Shown here: positions 44,273 through 54,008 of the stretch, piece by piece
Layout: every line of letters begins with the position of its first letter
Numbering within the stretch: position 1 is the first letter of the stretch
From: Chengkuizengella sediminis
GTDB taxonomy: Bacteria > Bacillota > Bacilli > Paenibacillales > KCTC-33759
DNA: 64,000 bases
Assembly: GCF_010078385.1 (NCBI RefSeq)
Contig: NZ_SIJC01000001.1
Coordinates: 434,001 to 498,000, forward strand
Direction of reading: 5' to 3'
Translations under genes and position numbers: made by a program
Notes under the pieces: model-generated
Seen by the model: the letters and a program-made list of their open reading frames with translations, nothing else
What the model was told of the DNA's origin: nothing
Databases searched by the model: none

Positions 44273-45279
44273 TCAAAAATTTATGTTTTTCGTGAGAAAA
44301 TCATCCATCATTTCATCCTTATCCAGTGCTTCTTTGAGTCTTTCCCTTATGTTTTTTACACCTTCATCATAGGAGCAAGCGATAGGATTTGCTTTTAACC
44401 ACGCTTTTTCATCCCTGATATCGTCCATCAAGTTTCCATCCTCGTCTTTATCCAGTTCATTGACCATAGCAAAGTAGGAATCATTCTCTGCTGGATCATC
44501 TGGGTGAAGCAAGCGTGAAACATAATCATATTCCACTCGGTAACATGGATGATTTAAGTCGTTCCCTGCGGTTGTGATGATCATAAGTAGTGGCTGTGCT
44601 CTTGCAATCATACCTGAGTCTAGTATATTAATGATCTCATCCGTTTCATGTGCATGGTATTCATGATAATCCCACACTGAGGATTTAATCCATCTCCTAT
44701 CTTTCGATCTTCTTTCGATAACGCCCTCATGATGGAATCACTTTTTAAGTGTGTGATTTTCCCATAAGCAATCTTGTATTTCCCCTCTAGATCTGGACAT
44801 CCTTTTAAAATCGCTGCTGATTCATTCCAAACAATCTTGGCTTGTTCTGACTTTGTAGCTCCAATATACACCTCTGACATGTTCTCACCAAAGGCCATTT
44901 GCTCATAAGTTCCTACGGTGGCAAGGCTTTGTGACTTTGCATTTTTACGTTCCACTTGCCAATACGCCTTTCTAAAACGCCTGTATCCTTTGTCTCGATG
45001 AATCCAACCGTAGATATTCCCGAATATGAACACTTGAATCTCATGGGGTTCAATTCGTTTCCCTCTGAGTATGCCTTTTGTATGCCTAAATAAATGCATC
45101 CATTTGAAAAAACGAATGGTCTTATCTTCGTCAAAAACATAAGGAAAATCATCTGTTCCCTCCTTCTCTATATCTCGTAAGAACCTCATACAAGACCATT
45201 TATGTTTTTGACAAGCGACGACCTCACCTTTTATGACATCGTGGCAATAGTGGATCATCCATTGCTTCAGGTCTAACAT
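44273..45279 (-). pseudogene. phage terminase large subunit, frameshifted and truncated
   Basis: ATG 45279 to about 44670 encodes the ATPase domain start (HTKGILRGKRIEPHEIQVFI, ERKNAKSQSLATVGTYEQMA). At PQCGIIMN the expected IIDEYHAH (Walker B) is lost by deletion of one G; the next frame continues YHEYHAHETDEIINILDSGM and ALDKDEMMDDFLTKNINF, then stops. The nuclease domain is absent. A terminase C-terminus without its body lies at 55465-55590. It starts right at the stop of the small subunit gene. Confidence 0.75.
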
Positions 45280-45812
45280 TAAACATCTCCCCCAAAATCT
45301 TTTTCTAGCTTTGTTTGTTCTTTCACTTCCTGCTTGGGGATCACTAATTTACACCTAGAGGAAATCGTAAGACCAAGATCAGAAGCTGCGGCACGACATT
45401 GTGAAAAGTATTTATCTTGGGTTTTGGTTAAGGACGCAAACAATCCACTAGGGTATTCTTCTATTCTCGTACCGATCTCGTTACCCTCATCATCCTTAAT
45501 CGGGATTTCCATTTGTGATATAGGATCTCTTTCTAAAAGCTGATCCGATATTTTTAAATACAATGTCTTAGAAATTAAATAACGAGCTAATGCATCCACA
45601 TCAAGATTACTCAGGATGCCAATTCTCATTAACTCGTCAGCTATTTTCTTAAATTCACGTTTTAGCTCTTTAGGAAGATGAGCAGGGGCTCTAATTTTAT
45701 CACTGGGTGCTTTTATTTCCTGCTTTTTTCGTTCTTTAATCTCTTCTTTCGTTAAATTTTTATTCCCTTTGTAGAGAAGCAAGTCTACGGGTTGCCTTGG
45801 TCTTGCCATACT
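45279..45812 (-). CDS. phage terminase small subunit (P27 family)
   Basis: A 177-residue protein: MARPRQPVDLLLYKGNKNLT, APAHLPKELKREFKKIADEL, NLDVDALARYLISKTLYLKI, PSGLFASLTKTQDKYFSQCR. P27-type small subunits recognise phage DNA for packaging. ATG 45812 is chosen after GAGGAGG. It is intact, but its partner large subunit is broken. Confidence 0.78.
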   Translation of the reverse strand, partial: SMARPRQPVDLLLYKGNKNLTKEEIKERKKQEIKAPSDKIRAPAHLPKELKREFKKIADELMRIGILSNLDVDALARYLISKTLYLKISDQLLERDPISQMEIPIKDDEGNEIGTRIEEYPSGLFASLTKTQDKYFSQCRAAASDLGLTISSRCKLVIPKQEVKEQTKLEKDFGGDV

Positions 45813-45958
45813 ATTTCCTCCTCTCAAAAAATTTCATTTAGGGAATTTTATATAAAGAAAAGGGGTAGTCGGTTTAAAAGCCCGATATGATAGGCTTTTT
45901 CATACCCCCCCTGCCCTTTCTTAAATAAATTAAAAATTTGTGGCACAACCTATACTTA

Positions 45959-46402
45959 TTAAGCAAATACACCGAATTCTTCTATTTTACAACTAGATAT
46001 AGCTGTTGTCCCACCAGAAGATAAAATGACAATCCCTTCTCCAACATCACTAATTGTTCCATTATTTATAAACTCACCAGCTCTAATTCCTTCAAACGAT
46101 CCTATCTTAGATTCTGCTAATTTTGTTGTTGGATCTTCAGTACACGAACATTCTCCCACAACACTTTTTCTAATGGGTTTTAATTTGAAATCAAATGGAC
46201 TATAAGTCGAAACAGCACAAATATTATGAATTGGAAATTCCCTATTATCTAGAACAGCGATAAAATTATCGACATCAATTAAAGTACCTGTTCTTCGACC
46301 ATTAAGAGTAAATATTTCAACATTTAACCCCACCAACTGCTCCAAAACACATTGCATCGGACAAACACAGCAGTCACATATAGTCTCATCAAAATGTCCC
46401 AT
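45959..46402 (-). CDS. Cys-rich two-module protein, short
   Basis: Family member H, 147 residues: MGHFDETICDCCVCPMQCVL, DVDNFIAVLDNREFPIHNIC, KPIRKSVVGECSCTEDPTTK, GEGIVILSSGGTTAISSCKI. The second cysteine motif is CSCTEDP, as in member J. The C-terminus ends soon after the last strand. Confidence 0.7.
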   Translation of the reverse strand: MGHFDETICDCCVCPMQCVLEQLVGLNVEIFTLNGRRTGTLIDVDNFIAVLDNREFPIHNICAVSTYSPFDFKLKPIRKSVVGECSCTEDPTTKLAESKIGSFEGIRAGEFINNGTISDVGEGIVILSSGGTTAISSCKIEEFGVFA

Positions 46403-46436
46403 ATGGATCATCTCCTTCTTATTTTATTTGATGAGA

Positions 46437-46470
46437 TATCTTATGAATGGGATTGCCTACATGATTGGAC
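46437..46470 (-). promoter_or_regulatory. family promoter of member H
   Basis: Minus strand: GTCCA, 20 bases, CATAAGATA, a perfect match. Confidence 0.68.
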
Positions 46471-46820
46471 TTATGTCTTAGGAGATCATAAATCCGCACT
46501 TGTCAGTGTCAATATGGGATGGAATGTCATAAGATGAAAGTACACCAATCACAGATGGTTTTTGTCAAAACACCCATTAGATCATCCTTTTATAATAAGT
46601 TTCTTCTCTATTATGATGAGAAGGAACTTTCTTACGATTAGTCAAGTACATTTAAAGATTAATATTTTTATGGCTGGCTCAAAATAAAATTTTGATCATT
46701 TCTTCCTATTTTATTCATCAATTAATGCGCCATATTCTTGAAGATCAATATCACTAAAAAGGGACTATCCAAGTACTCTCTTTTTAAATTAAGTCAAGGT
46801 TAATTATTAGGGAACCGTTT
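46471..46820. other. non-coding stretch
   Basis: No gene or clear repeat is seen between the promoter of member H and the end of member I. Confidence 0.4.
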
Positions 46821-47273
46821 TTATTTTGGGGTGACAGTTGTTATTGCACATGTGGATATATATATTCTATTATTTATATTTACAATCCCTTCCCCTACTT
46901 CGAAGACAGGTGCATTGATAATATTATTATTTGGTCTGACTTTAATATCGACCACTTGACCTTTAAAAGTATTATTTAATAAATTTGTTATTGGGTCTTC
47001 ACAACAAGCACATTCTCCTGTACTTTTCCTAATTGGTTTCAATTTAGGTAACTTAGAAGCGTTTTCCTCTATGAATAACACTGTAATTTGGCATATAGGA
47101 AAAGTGCCTTTTGACGTAAATAACAAAAAATCCTTAACCTCATTTATCGTAACTTCAACCAAATTTCCATCGCTAAGAGTAACTATGCTTAATGTCTCAT
47201 CAATCAACTGCTCCAAAACACACTGCATCGGACAGATGCAGCAGTCGCACTTGGATTCATCAAAAACGCCCAT
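46821..47273 (-). CDS. Cys-rich two-module protein, short
   Basis: Family member I, 150 residues: MGVFDESKCDCCICPMQCVL, VKDFLLFTSKGTFPICQITV, KPIRKSTGECACCEDPITNL, EVGEGIVNINNRIYISTCAI. AAGGAG precedes the ATG. Confidence 0.72.
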   Translation of the reverse strand: MGVFDESKCDCCICPMQCVLEQLIDETLSIVTLSDGNLVEVTINEVKDFLLFTSKGTFPICQITVLFIEENASKLPKLKPIRKSTGECACCEDPITNLLNNTFKGQVVDIKVRPNNNIINAPVFEVGEGIVNINNRIYISTCAITTVTPK

Positions 47274-47307
47274 CTTTAAACAACTCCTTATTAATTATTA
47301 GTTAAGA

Positions 47308-47341
47308 TATTGTATGGGTTAGAATGAAGTTTTGACTGGAC
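47308..47341 (-). promoter_or_regulatory. family promoter of member I
   Basis: Minus strand: GTCCA, 20 bases, CATACAATA, a perfect match. Confidence 0.7.
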
Positions 47342-47685
47342 TATAGAGCAAAAAAACTGCTAATTGGCGACTATACATGGTACTTTCTTGATTTTCATAT
47401 TCACTCTTAAAAATCCATAAATATCGTGCTACTTACTTAAAACTTATGATTAGGAATGAATTTATCTAAATAGTTAGTTTTTGAGAAAAGCACAAATAAA
47501 CCTAGCTAGATTACTATTTTTGCACTAGGATTCTTTATGTTAAAGTTATATGTATAACTATGATGAGGCTGCGAACCTGTAGTCATAGTTTAAACGATGT
47601 GTAACAAGATAAAAGATTGTCTTTAACAGTTTGTTTACACATGCAATGGATGCAACCTTATGACATTTGTTATAGGGTTGCATTT

Positions 47686-48181
47686 TTAATCAGGGAAGGT
47701 TTCTTGAATCACCTTATGCATTCGGTTTCGAACAATACTCAGCTCATCGTCCAATTCTGCATAATGCCTTGAACATCTTTTTAATTGGCGGTAAACCTCA
47801 TTTTCTGCTACGTATTCCCTCCGCTCATTAGTAAAAATGGGTAAGAGCAAGTTGATGAGCATCACTCCGATCTGTTTTATGAATTCGAAGAGAATCACAT
47901 TGCATTTTCGACTCTAATGGATTCAATAGATAATAAGAGAACACGTTTTCCTGCATGAAACGTTCGAGTTGTCTTGAATAGACTCCAGTGGCTTCAAATA
48001 CAATATGTGGTTGTTCCATATAAGCATCGATCAAGTCTTCAATCGTCTTTTTTAACTTGAGAAATTCAGGACGATTATGCTTTATTTCTTTTTCGATCAC
48101 ACATTCTTTAAATGGACTATAAATAACCATGTAACTTTTCCCCATACTAACATCAAAAGCAATAACATGTTTCATTTTCAT
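47686..48181 (-). pseudogene. IS110-family transposase, 5' part only, frameshifted
   Basis: MKMKHVIAFDVSMGKSYMVI begins a DEDD-type transposase (D in FDVSMGKS, E in IVFEATGVYS, D in HKTDRSDAHQLA). The frame shifts after THFY; the next frame reads NERREYVAENEVYRQLKRCS and ends ETFPD. The C-terminal serine domain is absent. Sequence from 47342 to 47685 and from 48182 to 48430 is non-coding and probably includes the element's edges; an AACTATGA..TCATAGTT inverted pair lies near 47555-47590. Confidence 0.7.
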
Positions 48182-48430
48182 TCTCCTTTGTTATTTTCAA
48201 GCTTCACTCTATCCTTATCGATTCCCATTTCTTATACACGATCTCAGTGGATCCAACATACTTAAACCTGATTCTAATAAGGGTAGTGAAGTAGACCAGT
48301 TTTCGTCACGGATTCATGATCCAAAACAGTACCTCGATCTATTCTTCACTTCTACTATATAAAAAATAGTAGTGCGAACCAATGCCTTGGTCTGCACTAC
48401 TAATCTTAGTATGTTTTTGTTTTATCTCCG

Positions 48431-48784
48431 TTATCTCTCTTCTGCTGTCTTTTTGTTATGACAGCTATTACATAATGATTGTAGATTACTTAATACTAAC
48501 CTTAATGACCAATCATCTTTGATCGGTGTAATGTGATCCGCCATATCTGCAGGTGTGATTTGTCTTTGTTTTAAACAATACTGACATAGGTGATGATTTC
48601 TAGTTAATGCTTGCTGTCTTACAATCTTCCATTCCTTGCTTTGATAGAAGGCTTTACTCTTCTTTTCTCTTATATATTTGTCATAGTATTGGTTACTATC
48701 TTTCTTGTGTTCATCACAATAAGCTTCTCTTGTGAGTTTTGAACAGCTTGGTTGATTACATGGTTTCTTTGGTTTAGATGGCAC
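48431..48784 (-). CDS. HNH endonuclease (phage type)
   Basis: A 117-residue nuclease. CNQPSC and CDEH near the N-terminus and CQYCLKQ/CNSCHNKK form zinc sites; the catalytic HNH core is PADMADHITPIKDDW...LSNLQSLC. Such enzymes stand beside terminase in phage packaging modules and nick or cut at cos sites. It is intact, separated from the terminase genes by inserted family genes. Confidence 0.8.
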   Translation of the reverse strand: MPSKPKKPCNQPSCSKLTREAYCDEHKKDSNQYYDKYIREKKSKAFYQSKEWKIVRQQALTRNHHLCQYCLKQRQITPADMADHITPIKDDWSLRLVLSNLQSLCNSCHNKKTAEER

Positions 48785-48899
48785 TATTGTTTATCTTCCT
48801 CTCAATCTTTGTAAGGTCATTTCATAATATCCTTGGTCAATAATTTATTTTTTCATCCTACTTCCTCCCCTAGCACAATGGATGATATTTTCCCAACAA

Positions 48900-48930
48900 A
48901 AAAAGCGCTATATCAGCGCCCTTCCTGTTA
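48900..48930 (-). terminator. terminator of the beta-rich array
   Basis: GCGCT and AGCGC pair, followed leftward by TTTTTTT. Similar stems follow other genes in the array (near 49740-49765 and 51180-51215). Confidence 0.6.
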
Positions 48931-48967
48931 ACCGTTTAATAATAAAATTTTATTATTAAACGGTTAT

Positions 48968-49471
48968 TTATAATGTTATTACTGTTGCTTTTAGGCTTCG
49001 TGATGCAACAAAAATATCATCTACAAAACTTGTTGAAACCCTTGTAACTTTGAGATCATACGTATTGATTCCAGCTCTTGGATTATCATCTACTATAGGA
49101 AAGTTTGGAAAGTTGGTATGTCTTCCAGCAGCTACACCTTCATAATCCATTTCATCATTGATCGTTGCAATGACATTACCATTACGCAGGATCTCATATC
49201 TCACTTCAAAAGTTACAGAGACATTCAAAATTACTGGGTCAGATGCAACAGAAGGAGGAGCAGGAGGAGGGGGAGGAGTACCACCTACAGCAATTTGAGC
49301 CATTGAATCAAGTGATACTTGTGTCTTCTGTGGTTCTTTAATACATACATCGACGGTAGCTACAATTTCAGAATCACCGTCAGCAGCAAGAGTAATTGCA
49401 CCTGTTCCCCCATATGCATCCTCTACTGAAAATGTCTGAGCAACAACAAAAGGTCCTTTTTTTAGTCCCAT
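48968..49471 (-). CDS. beta-rich array protein 1
   Basis: A 167-residue member of a five-gene tandem family. ATG 49471 follows GGGAGG. Shared motifs: GPFVVAQ near the start, VATVDVCIKEPQKTQVSLDS, MAQIAV, YEILRNGNVIATINDEMDYE, GRHTNFPNFPIVDDNP and the end VASRSLKATV. It has an extra proline-rich insert (PPPPPAPPS). No signal peptide or membrane segment. I do not recognise the family; alternating hydrophobic strands suggest a jelly-roll-like fold, as in exosporium BxpB-type proteins, which is only a guess. Confidence 0.65.
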   Translation of the reverse strand: MGLKKGPFVVAQTFSVEDAYGGTGAITLAADGDSEIVATVDVCIKEPQKTQVSLDSMAQIAVGGTPPPPPAPPSVASDPVILNVSVTFEVRYEILRNGNVIATINDEMDYEGVAAGRHTNFPNFPIVDDNPRAGINTYDLKVTRVSTSFVDDIFVASRSLKATVITL

Positions 49472-49514
49472 TAAATTACCTCCCAACTTTTTAAATTAAA
49501 ATACCATTTCACTC

Positions 49515-49548
49515 TATCTTATGAACAATCTAATGAATTTGCTTGGAC
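49515..49548 (-). promoter_or_regulatory. family promoter of array gene 1
   Basis: Minus strand: GTCCA, 20 bases, CATAAGATA, a perfect match. Confidence 0.7.
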
Positions 49549-49808
49549 TCTTATCTATGGGCATAAATACAAAAAGGAGCGCCATACTAGCGCCCTTCCT
49601 GTTACAGTTTACAATAAAATTTTTTATTTTCAATCGGTTCTTTATACTGTATGTTATTTAATATCCTTTTGATTGTGCGAATGCGGATACGTGGAATAAA
49701 TAGACGCAATTGAACACCTCATTGTTTTATTTTTCCAACAAAAAAGAGCTCTTATGTGCGCCCTTCTGTTAACCGTTTAAACATAAAATTTTATTTTCAA
49801 ACTAGTAT

Positions 49809-50270
49809 CTATGCAGTAAATACAGTTGCCTTGAGACTTCTAGATGCAACAAAGATAAATATCACCCCTGTATCTGGTGCAACCCTTGTAACTCTGAGCT
49901 CATACTTATTGATTCTGGCACTTGGATTATCATCCACTAAAGGAAAGTTTGGAAAGTTTGTATGTCTTCCAAAGTTAGCTCCTTCATAATCCATTAAATC
50001 ATTAATCGTGGCAATGACAACGTCATTACGCAGGATTTCATAGGTCTCTTCAAAAGTCGTTGCACCAGTATTATTACCATCTACAGCAATTTGAGCCATT
50101 GAATCAAGTGATACCTGTGTTCTCTGCGGTTGTTTGACATACACATCGACAGAGAGTATAACTGTAGGGGTATTGAGTGCATCAAGCTGAATCACTTTTG
50201 GATCAGTAAAACTATAAGGGCTACCCTAAACCGTATCAGCTACGACAAAGGGTCCTTTATTTAAACCCAT
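49809..50270 (-). pseudogene. beta-rich array protein 2, stopped at codon 15
   Basis: ATG 50270 begins MGLNKGPFVVADTV, then TAG at 50226-50228, where gene 5 has SVEG. The rest is open and conserved (SVDVYVKQPQRTQVSLDSMA, HTNFPNFPLVDDNP, VASRSLKATV). A few bases were apparently lost at the site. The promoter is intact. An internal start is conceivable but no ribosome binding site is seen. Confidence 0.75.
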
Positions 50271-50306
50271 AAGATTCACCCCTCTCTCCGTTTAATATCT
50301 TCATCC

Positions 50307-50340
50307 TATCCTATGAACCATCTCATACATTTGCTTGGAC
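50307..50340 (-). promoter_or_regulatory. family promoter of array gene 2
   Basis: Minus strand: GTCCA, 20 bases, CATAGGATA, intact although its gene is stopped. Confidence 0.68.
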
Positions 50341-50483
50341 TGATGTCATATAGACATCTGCGTAAAGTTACAAAATATTCTCTCTTTATTCATCTTGCTT
50401 CCCTCCCCTAGCACAATGGATGAAAAGAGACCAATTAGTCCTTCTTTAAACCGTTTAAGAATAGAATTTTATTTTTAAACAAT

Positions 50484-50942
50484 CTATACTGTGAATACTG
50501 TGACTTTTAGGCTTCGGGATGCAACGAAATTATTAAAGCCGGTTACCGCTGTGCATACAAGATCATAAGTATTAATTCCAGCATAAGGGTTATTATCTAA
50601 AATCGGAAAGTTAGGAAAGTTTGTATGCCTAGCTCCAGGAGCATTAGACGCAAATTCCATTTGATCATTGATAATTGCAATTCTATTTCCATTACGGTGA
50701 ATTTCGTATGTCATATCAATAGGATTACTAAGAAAAGTAATACCTACTACAGCAATTTGAGCCATAGTATCAATGCATACCTGAGTTCTTTCTGGTTGTT
50801 TAATACACACATCTACCGAAAGAACAACTTTAGGAATAGAATCATCAGGAAGTAAAATAACTCCTTCGGTATCAGTATTATAAGGATCTCCTTCTACCGA
50901 AACACTTTGAGCCACAACAAAAGGTTCATCTTTAATACCCAT
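50484..50942 (-). CDS. beta-rich array protein 3
   Basis: 152 residues: MGIKDEPFVVAQSVSVEG, VVLSVDVCIKQPERTQVCID, MAQIAVVGI, YEIHRNGNRIAIINDQMEF, RHTNFPNFPILDNNP, end VASRSLKVTVFTV. It differs from genes 1 and 4 by C instead of S in QVCID, a feature shared with gene 5. ATG 50942 follows GGGAGG. Confidence 0.65.
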   Translation of the reverse strand: MGIKDEPFVVAQSVSVEGDPYNTDTEGVILLPDDSIPKVVLSVDVCIKQPERTQVCIDTMAQIAVVGITFLSNPIDMTYEIHRNGNRIAIINDQMEFASNAPGARHTNFPNFPILDNNPYAGINTYDLVCTAVTGFNNFVASRSLKVTVFTV

Positions 50943-50979
50943 AAAATCCCCTCCCAACTCATTAAATTATCCTTCACCC

Positions 50980-51013
50980 TATCTTATGAACAATCTAATG
51001 TAGTTGCTTGGAC
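50980..51013 (-). promoter_or_regulatory. family promoter of array gene 3
   Basis: Minus strand: GTCCA, 20 bases, CATAAGATA. Confidence 0.7.
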
Positions 51014-51245
51014 TCTTATCTATGGGCTGAAATGTAAAAAACCAACTGTTATATTTTAATTGATAATTGGGATAATATAAAAGCAAGCTGTCTGTACTAG
51101 TCCTTATTAAGAGTATTCTTAGTAGGGACTTTCTTTTTATCACCCTGCTTCCCTCCCCTAGCACAATGGATGATATTTTCCCAACAAAAAAAGCGCAATC
51201 AGCGCCCTTCCTATTAACAATAAAATCTAATGTTCAAACTGTATT

Positions 51246-51710
51246 CTATAATGTAAATACTGTTGCTTTCAGACTTCGAGATGCGACAAAAATAAAAGAT
51301 GTAGCTGATAGCCTTGTACACACTAGATCATACGTATTGATTCCAGCACTTGGGTTATTATCTAAGACTGGAAAGTTTGGAAAGTTTGTATGTCTTCCAG
51401 CATCTGGAAATGATCCTGTTGGAACATAATCCATTTCATCATTGATCGTTGCAATAGTAGTTCCATTGCGCATGATTTCATATGTTACTTTAAAAGTTTC
51501 GGATGATTGAGTAGCACCTACAGCAATTTGAGCCATTGAATCAATTGATACTTGTGTTTTCTGGGGATTTTTAACACATACATCGACGGTAGCTACGGTT
51601 TTAGGATCGAGAGTATTACTTAAATCAATTATATTTGGATCATCTGGATCATATGGATCAACTACTGAAAAACTTTGAGCTACAACAAAAGGTTCTTGTT
51701 TTAGTCCCAT
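51246..51710 (-). CDS. beta-rich array protein 4
   Basis: 154 residues: MGLKQEPFVVAQSFSV, a DPYDPDDPN acidic loop, VATVDVCVKNPQKTQVSIDS, YEIMRNGTTIATINDEMDYV, GRHTNFPNFPVLDNNP, VASRSLKATVFTL. Closest to gene 1. GGGAGG precedes the ATG. Confidence 0.65.
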   Translation of the reverse strand: MGLKQEPFVVAQSFSVVDPYDPDDPNIIDLSNTLDPKTVATVDVCVKNPQKTQVSIDSMAQIAVGATQSSETFKVTYEIMRNGTTIATINDEMDYVPTGSFPDAGRHTNFPNFPVLDNNPSAGINTYDLVCTRLSATSFIFVASRSLKATVFTL

Positions 51711-51749
51711 AAAATCTACCTCCCAACTTCTTAAATTGTCCGTTCACCA

Positions 51750-51783
51750 TATCTTATGAACCATCTAATGAAGTTGCTTGGAC
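51750..51783 (-). promoter_or_regulatory. family promoter of array gene 4
   Basis: Minus strand: GTCCA, 20 bases, CATAAGATA. Confidence 0.7.
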
Positions 51784-52110
51784 TGATATCCCTAGACATT
51801 TACACAAAAAACCAAGAAACTTTAAAAGCTCCTTGGTCTTAAGTTTCTTTGACTGCATCCAGAAGTCTAAAAGCGTGTTCACATTATAGATCACAGTTTA
51901 AAAATAAAATTTTATTATCCATATACTTTATGCTGCTCAAACCTTGTTTGATTGTGCAAATGCGGATAAGCGAAAAAATAGGCGTAAAAACTAGTCGTTC
52001 TCTTTTTTATCATCCTGCTTCCCTCCCCCTGTTTCCCAAACAAAAAAAGAACGTATTTCTAGCCCTTCTGCTAACCGTTTAATCATAAAATTTTATTTTT
52101 AAACTTAAGT

Positions 52111-52569
52111 CTATATTGGTATAACTGAGGCTTTTAGACTGCGTGATCCTATGAATACATTTGGAAATGGTAGTGGTGATTGATTTGTACATCTAAGAAC
52201 ATATTTATTCAATCCAGAAACCGGATTTTCATCCACTACTGGAATGCTTGGAAAATTTGTATGTCTTCCATCAGCAGGTACTGCTTCATAGTCCATCTCA
52301 TCATTTATAGTTGCTATACAATCACCATTTCGAAGAATATCATATTTAACTGAAAATGTTGTATTCCCAAAATTAGACATCCCTACAGCAACTTGAATCA
52401 TTGAATCAATACACACTTGTGATCCATGTACACATACATCGACGGAAAGGACATCAATAGGTGTGCCATCTGAAGGAAGAGAAACTACACCTTCAGTTTG
52501 CATAGTATATGGACTTCCCTCAACTGAAACCGTATCAGCTACAACAAAAGGTCCTTTGTTTAAACCCAT
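52111..52569 (-). CDS. beta-rich array protein 5
   Basis: 152 residues, the most divergent copy: MGLNKGPFVVADTVSVEGSP, VLSVDVCVHGSQVCIDSMIQ, YDILRNGDCIATINDEMDYE, GRHTNFPSIPVVDENP, IGSRSLKASVIPI. It has additional cysteines (GDCIA, LRCTN). ATG 52569 follows GGGAGG. As the farthest upstream gene it may be the founder of the array. Confidence 0.65.
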   Translation of the reverse strand: MGLNKGPFVVADTVSVEGSPYTMQTEGVVSLPSDGTPIDVLSVDVCVHGSQVCIDSMIQVAVGMSNFGNTTFSVKYDILRNGDCIATINDEMDYEAVPADGRHTNFPSIPVVDENPVSGLNKYVLRCTNQSPLPFPNVFIGSRSLKASVIPI

Positions 52570-52607
52570 AAAATAACCTCCCAACTTCTTTAATTATTCG
52601 TTCATCC

Positions 52608-52641
52608 TATCTTATGAACAATTTAATGAATTTGCTTGGAC
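52608..52641 (-). promoter_or_regulatory. family promoter of array gene 5
   Basis: Minus strand: GTCCA, 20 bases, CATAAGATA. Confidence 0.7.
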
Positions 52642-52775
52642 TCTTATCTATGGGCTGGAATGTAAAAAGAGCGCTTATGTGCGCCCTTCCTTTGTATCTC
52701 ACAATATAATAATATCATTTCAGAATCCAAATCGTTGGCATTCCTTTGGCATTTTATTGTTAATCTTTTGGCATT

Positions 52776-53234
52776 TCATTGGCATTTTTCAATTCTTACC
52801 TCTACCTTTAGAATGAATGCTAGTTTATAGAATGCTCTTTCCCTTATTGCTTTATATTTCTTTGGACTGATTTCCATTTCTCCATAGTACACATGGTGAT
52901 CATATATATACTGATCTTTTAAATAACGTTCTATGATGAGCTGCCTTTCTTTTGCACTTAATCTATTAACTGCCCTTTCAACCCATGCTACATACCTTCT
53001 ACGTCTTTCTGGTTCGTCTACATTCTCTATAGCAATATCTGCTGTTGAGTCGCTTTTTTTATTTGTTGATTGGTGTTCTTTGAATATATATGCAGGTGTA
53101 AGGTTCGCTTCTTTTTCTTGATACTCTATTGTTTTGTACAAAAGGCAATTTGATAGAACTTCCTCTACTGCTTCCCTTGTCAATTCTGCATCTATCTCTG
53201 GTAATTCAAAGTTTAATTGTTGTTGTTCAGCCAT
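52776..53234 (-). CDS. ArpU-family phage transcriptional regulator
   Basis: 152 residues. ATG 53234 lies after AGGAGGG. The C-terminal half is sigma-like: RRRRYVAWVERAVNRLSAKE, RQLIIERYLKDQYIYDHHVY, EISPKKYKAIRERAFYKLA. ArpU proteins switch on late packaging and lysis genes in Gram-positive phages. It stands just upstream of the position where the packaging genes would begin. Confidence 0.75.
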   Translation of the reverse strand: MAEQQQLNFELPEIDAELTREAVEEVLSNCLLYKTIEYQEKEANLTPAYIFKEHQSTNKKSDSTADIAIENVDEPERRRRYVAWVERAVNRLSAKERQLIIERYLKDQYIYDHHVYYGEMEISPKKYKAIRERAFYKLAFILKVEVRIEKCQ

Positions 53235-53268
53235 ATCCCACCCTCCTAGAACAAATGCTTTTCCACTT

Positions 53269-53454
53269 TCAGTTATCATACCCTCTCATAATACGACACG
53301 CTTTATATGTTGCCCCATCTGCAAAAGCATCAATAGCCCTATAGTGTCTATCTAATAACTCCTCATGCTTCTTTAACATACGATATAACCCATGAATACC
53401 AAGGCTATTAGCTTCTTGTTTTAATTTTTCTATTTCTTGATTTGTATCACCCAA
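53269..53454 (-). CDS. small phage protein, 61 residues
   Basis: Helical and charged (NQEIEKLKQEANSLGIHGLY, KKHEELLDRHYRAIDAFADG, TYKACRIMRGYDN). Begins after AGAGGTTGGGTG. It lies between recU and arpU remnants. Function unknown. Confidence 0.5.
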   Translation of the reverse strand: MGDTNQEIEKLKQEANSLGIHGLYRMLKKHEELLDRHYRAIDAFADGATYKACRIMRGYDN

Positions 53455-53487
53455 CCTCTTTCACTCCTTCCAACTCTTCTATGAAAT

Positions 53488-54008
53488 TCATGCTATTAAT
53501 TTCCAAACCTGATCCACAATCTTTAAATAATCAACGGGCACTTTCCCTTGATCGATTGGGTACGCATTTACGTCTAGTGTTTCAAGGGTTATACTTTGTG
53601 TTCCTCGCTTTCCTTTCTGCCTAACCTCCCAATAGTGTTTGAGAGTGATAAAAGGCATGAGGTATATCGTTCTGTGTTTATCAAAGGAAATTAGGATAAA
53701 ACTAATCGCTCCATGTCTATGACATTTCTCTAAATACTCAAATGGTGATCCTCAATGTTAGAGAGTGGGAATCTATTAAGTTGCTTTGTTGACTTCGCTT
53801 CAAACACAATTGAAAGTCCTTGATATGTTCCGTCATAGTCCACTGTTGATGGCTTTTCAAGAAACCCTGATATCCTGCTACCACTCATTCCAAGTATTTT
53901 TACAGGTGTTGGACGTTTATTGATTACAGCTTGTCCCTTACGTTCATACATGGCATTGGTGTAATCTATCATTTGTTCAAACCCCATTCCTCGGTTAGCG
54001 TAGGTCAT
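53488..54008 (-). pseudogene. RecU-type Holliday junction resolvase, frameshifted
   Basis: Begins TYANRGMGFEQMIDYTNAMY, with VDYDGTYQGLSIVFEAKSTK carrying the nuclease D and E-x-K residues. A one-base loss after EDHH shifts the frame; the rest (EYLEKCHRHGAISFILISFD, GKVPVDYLKIVDQVWKLIA) is in the next frame and ends at 53488. The start overlaps the stop of the upstream gene (ATGA). Confidence 0.7.
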
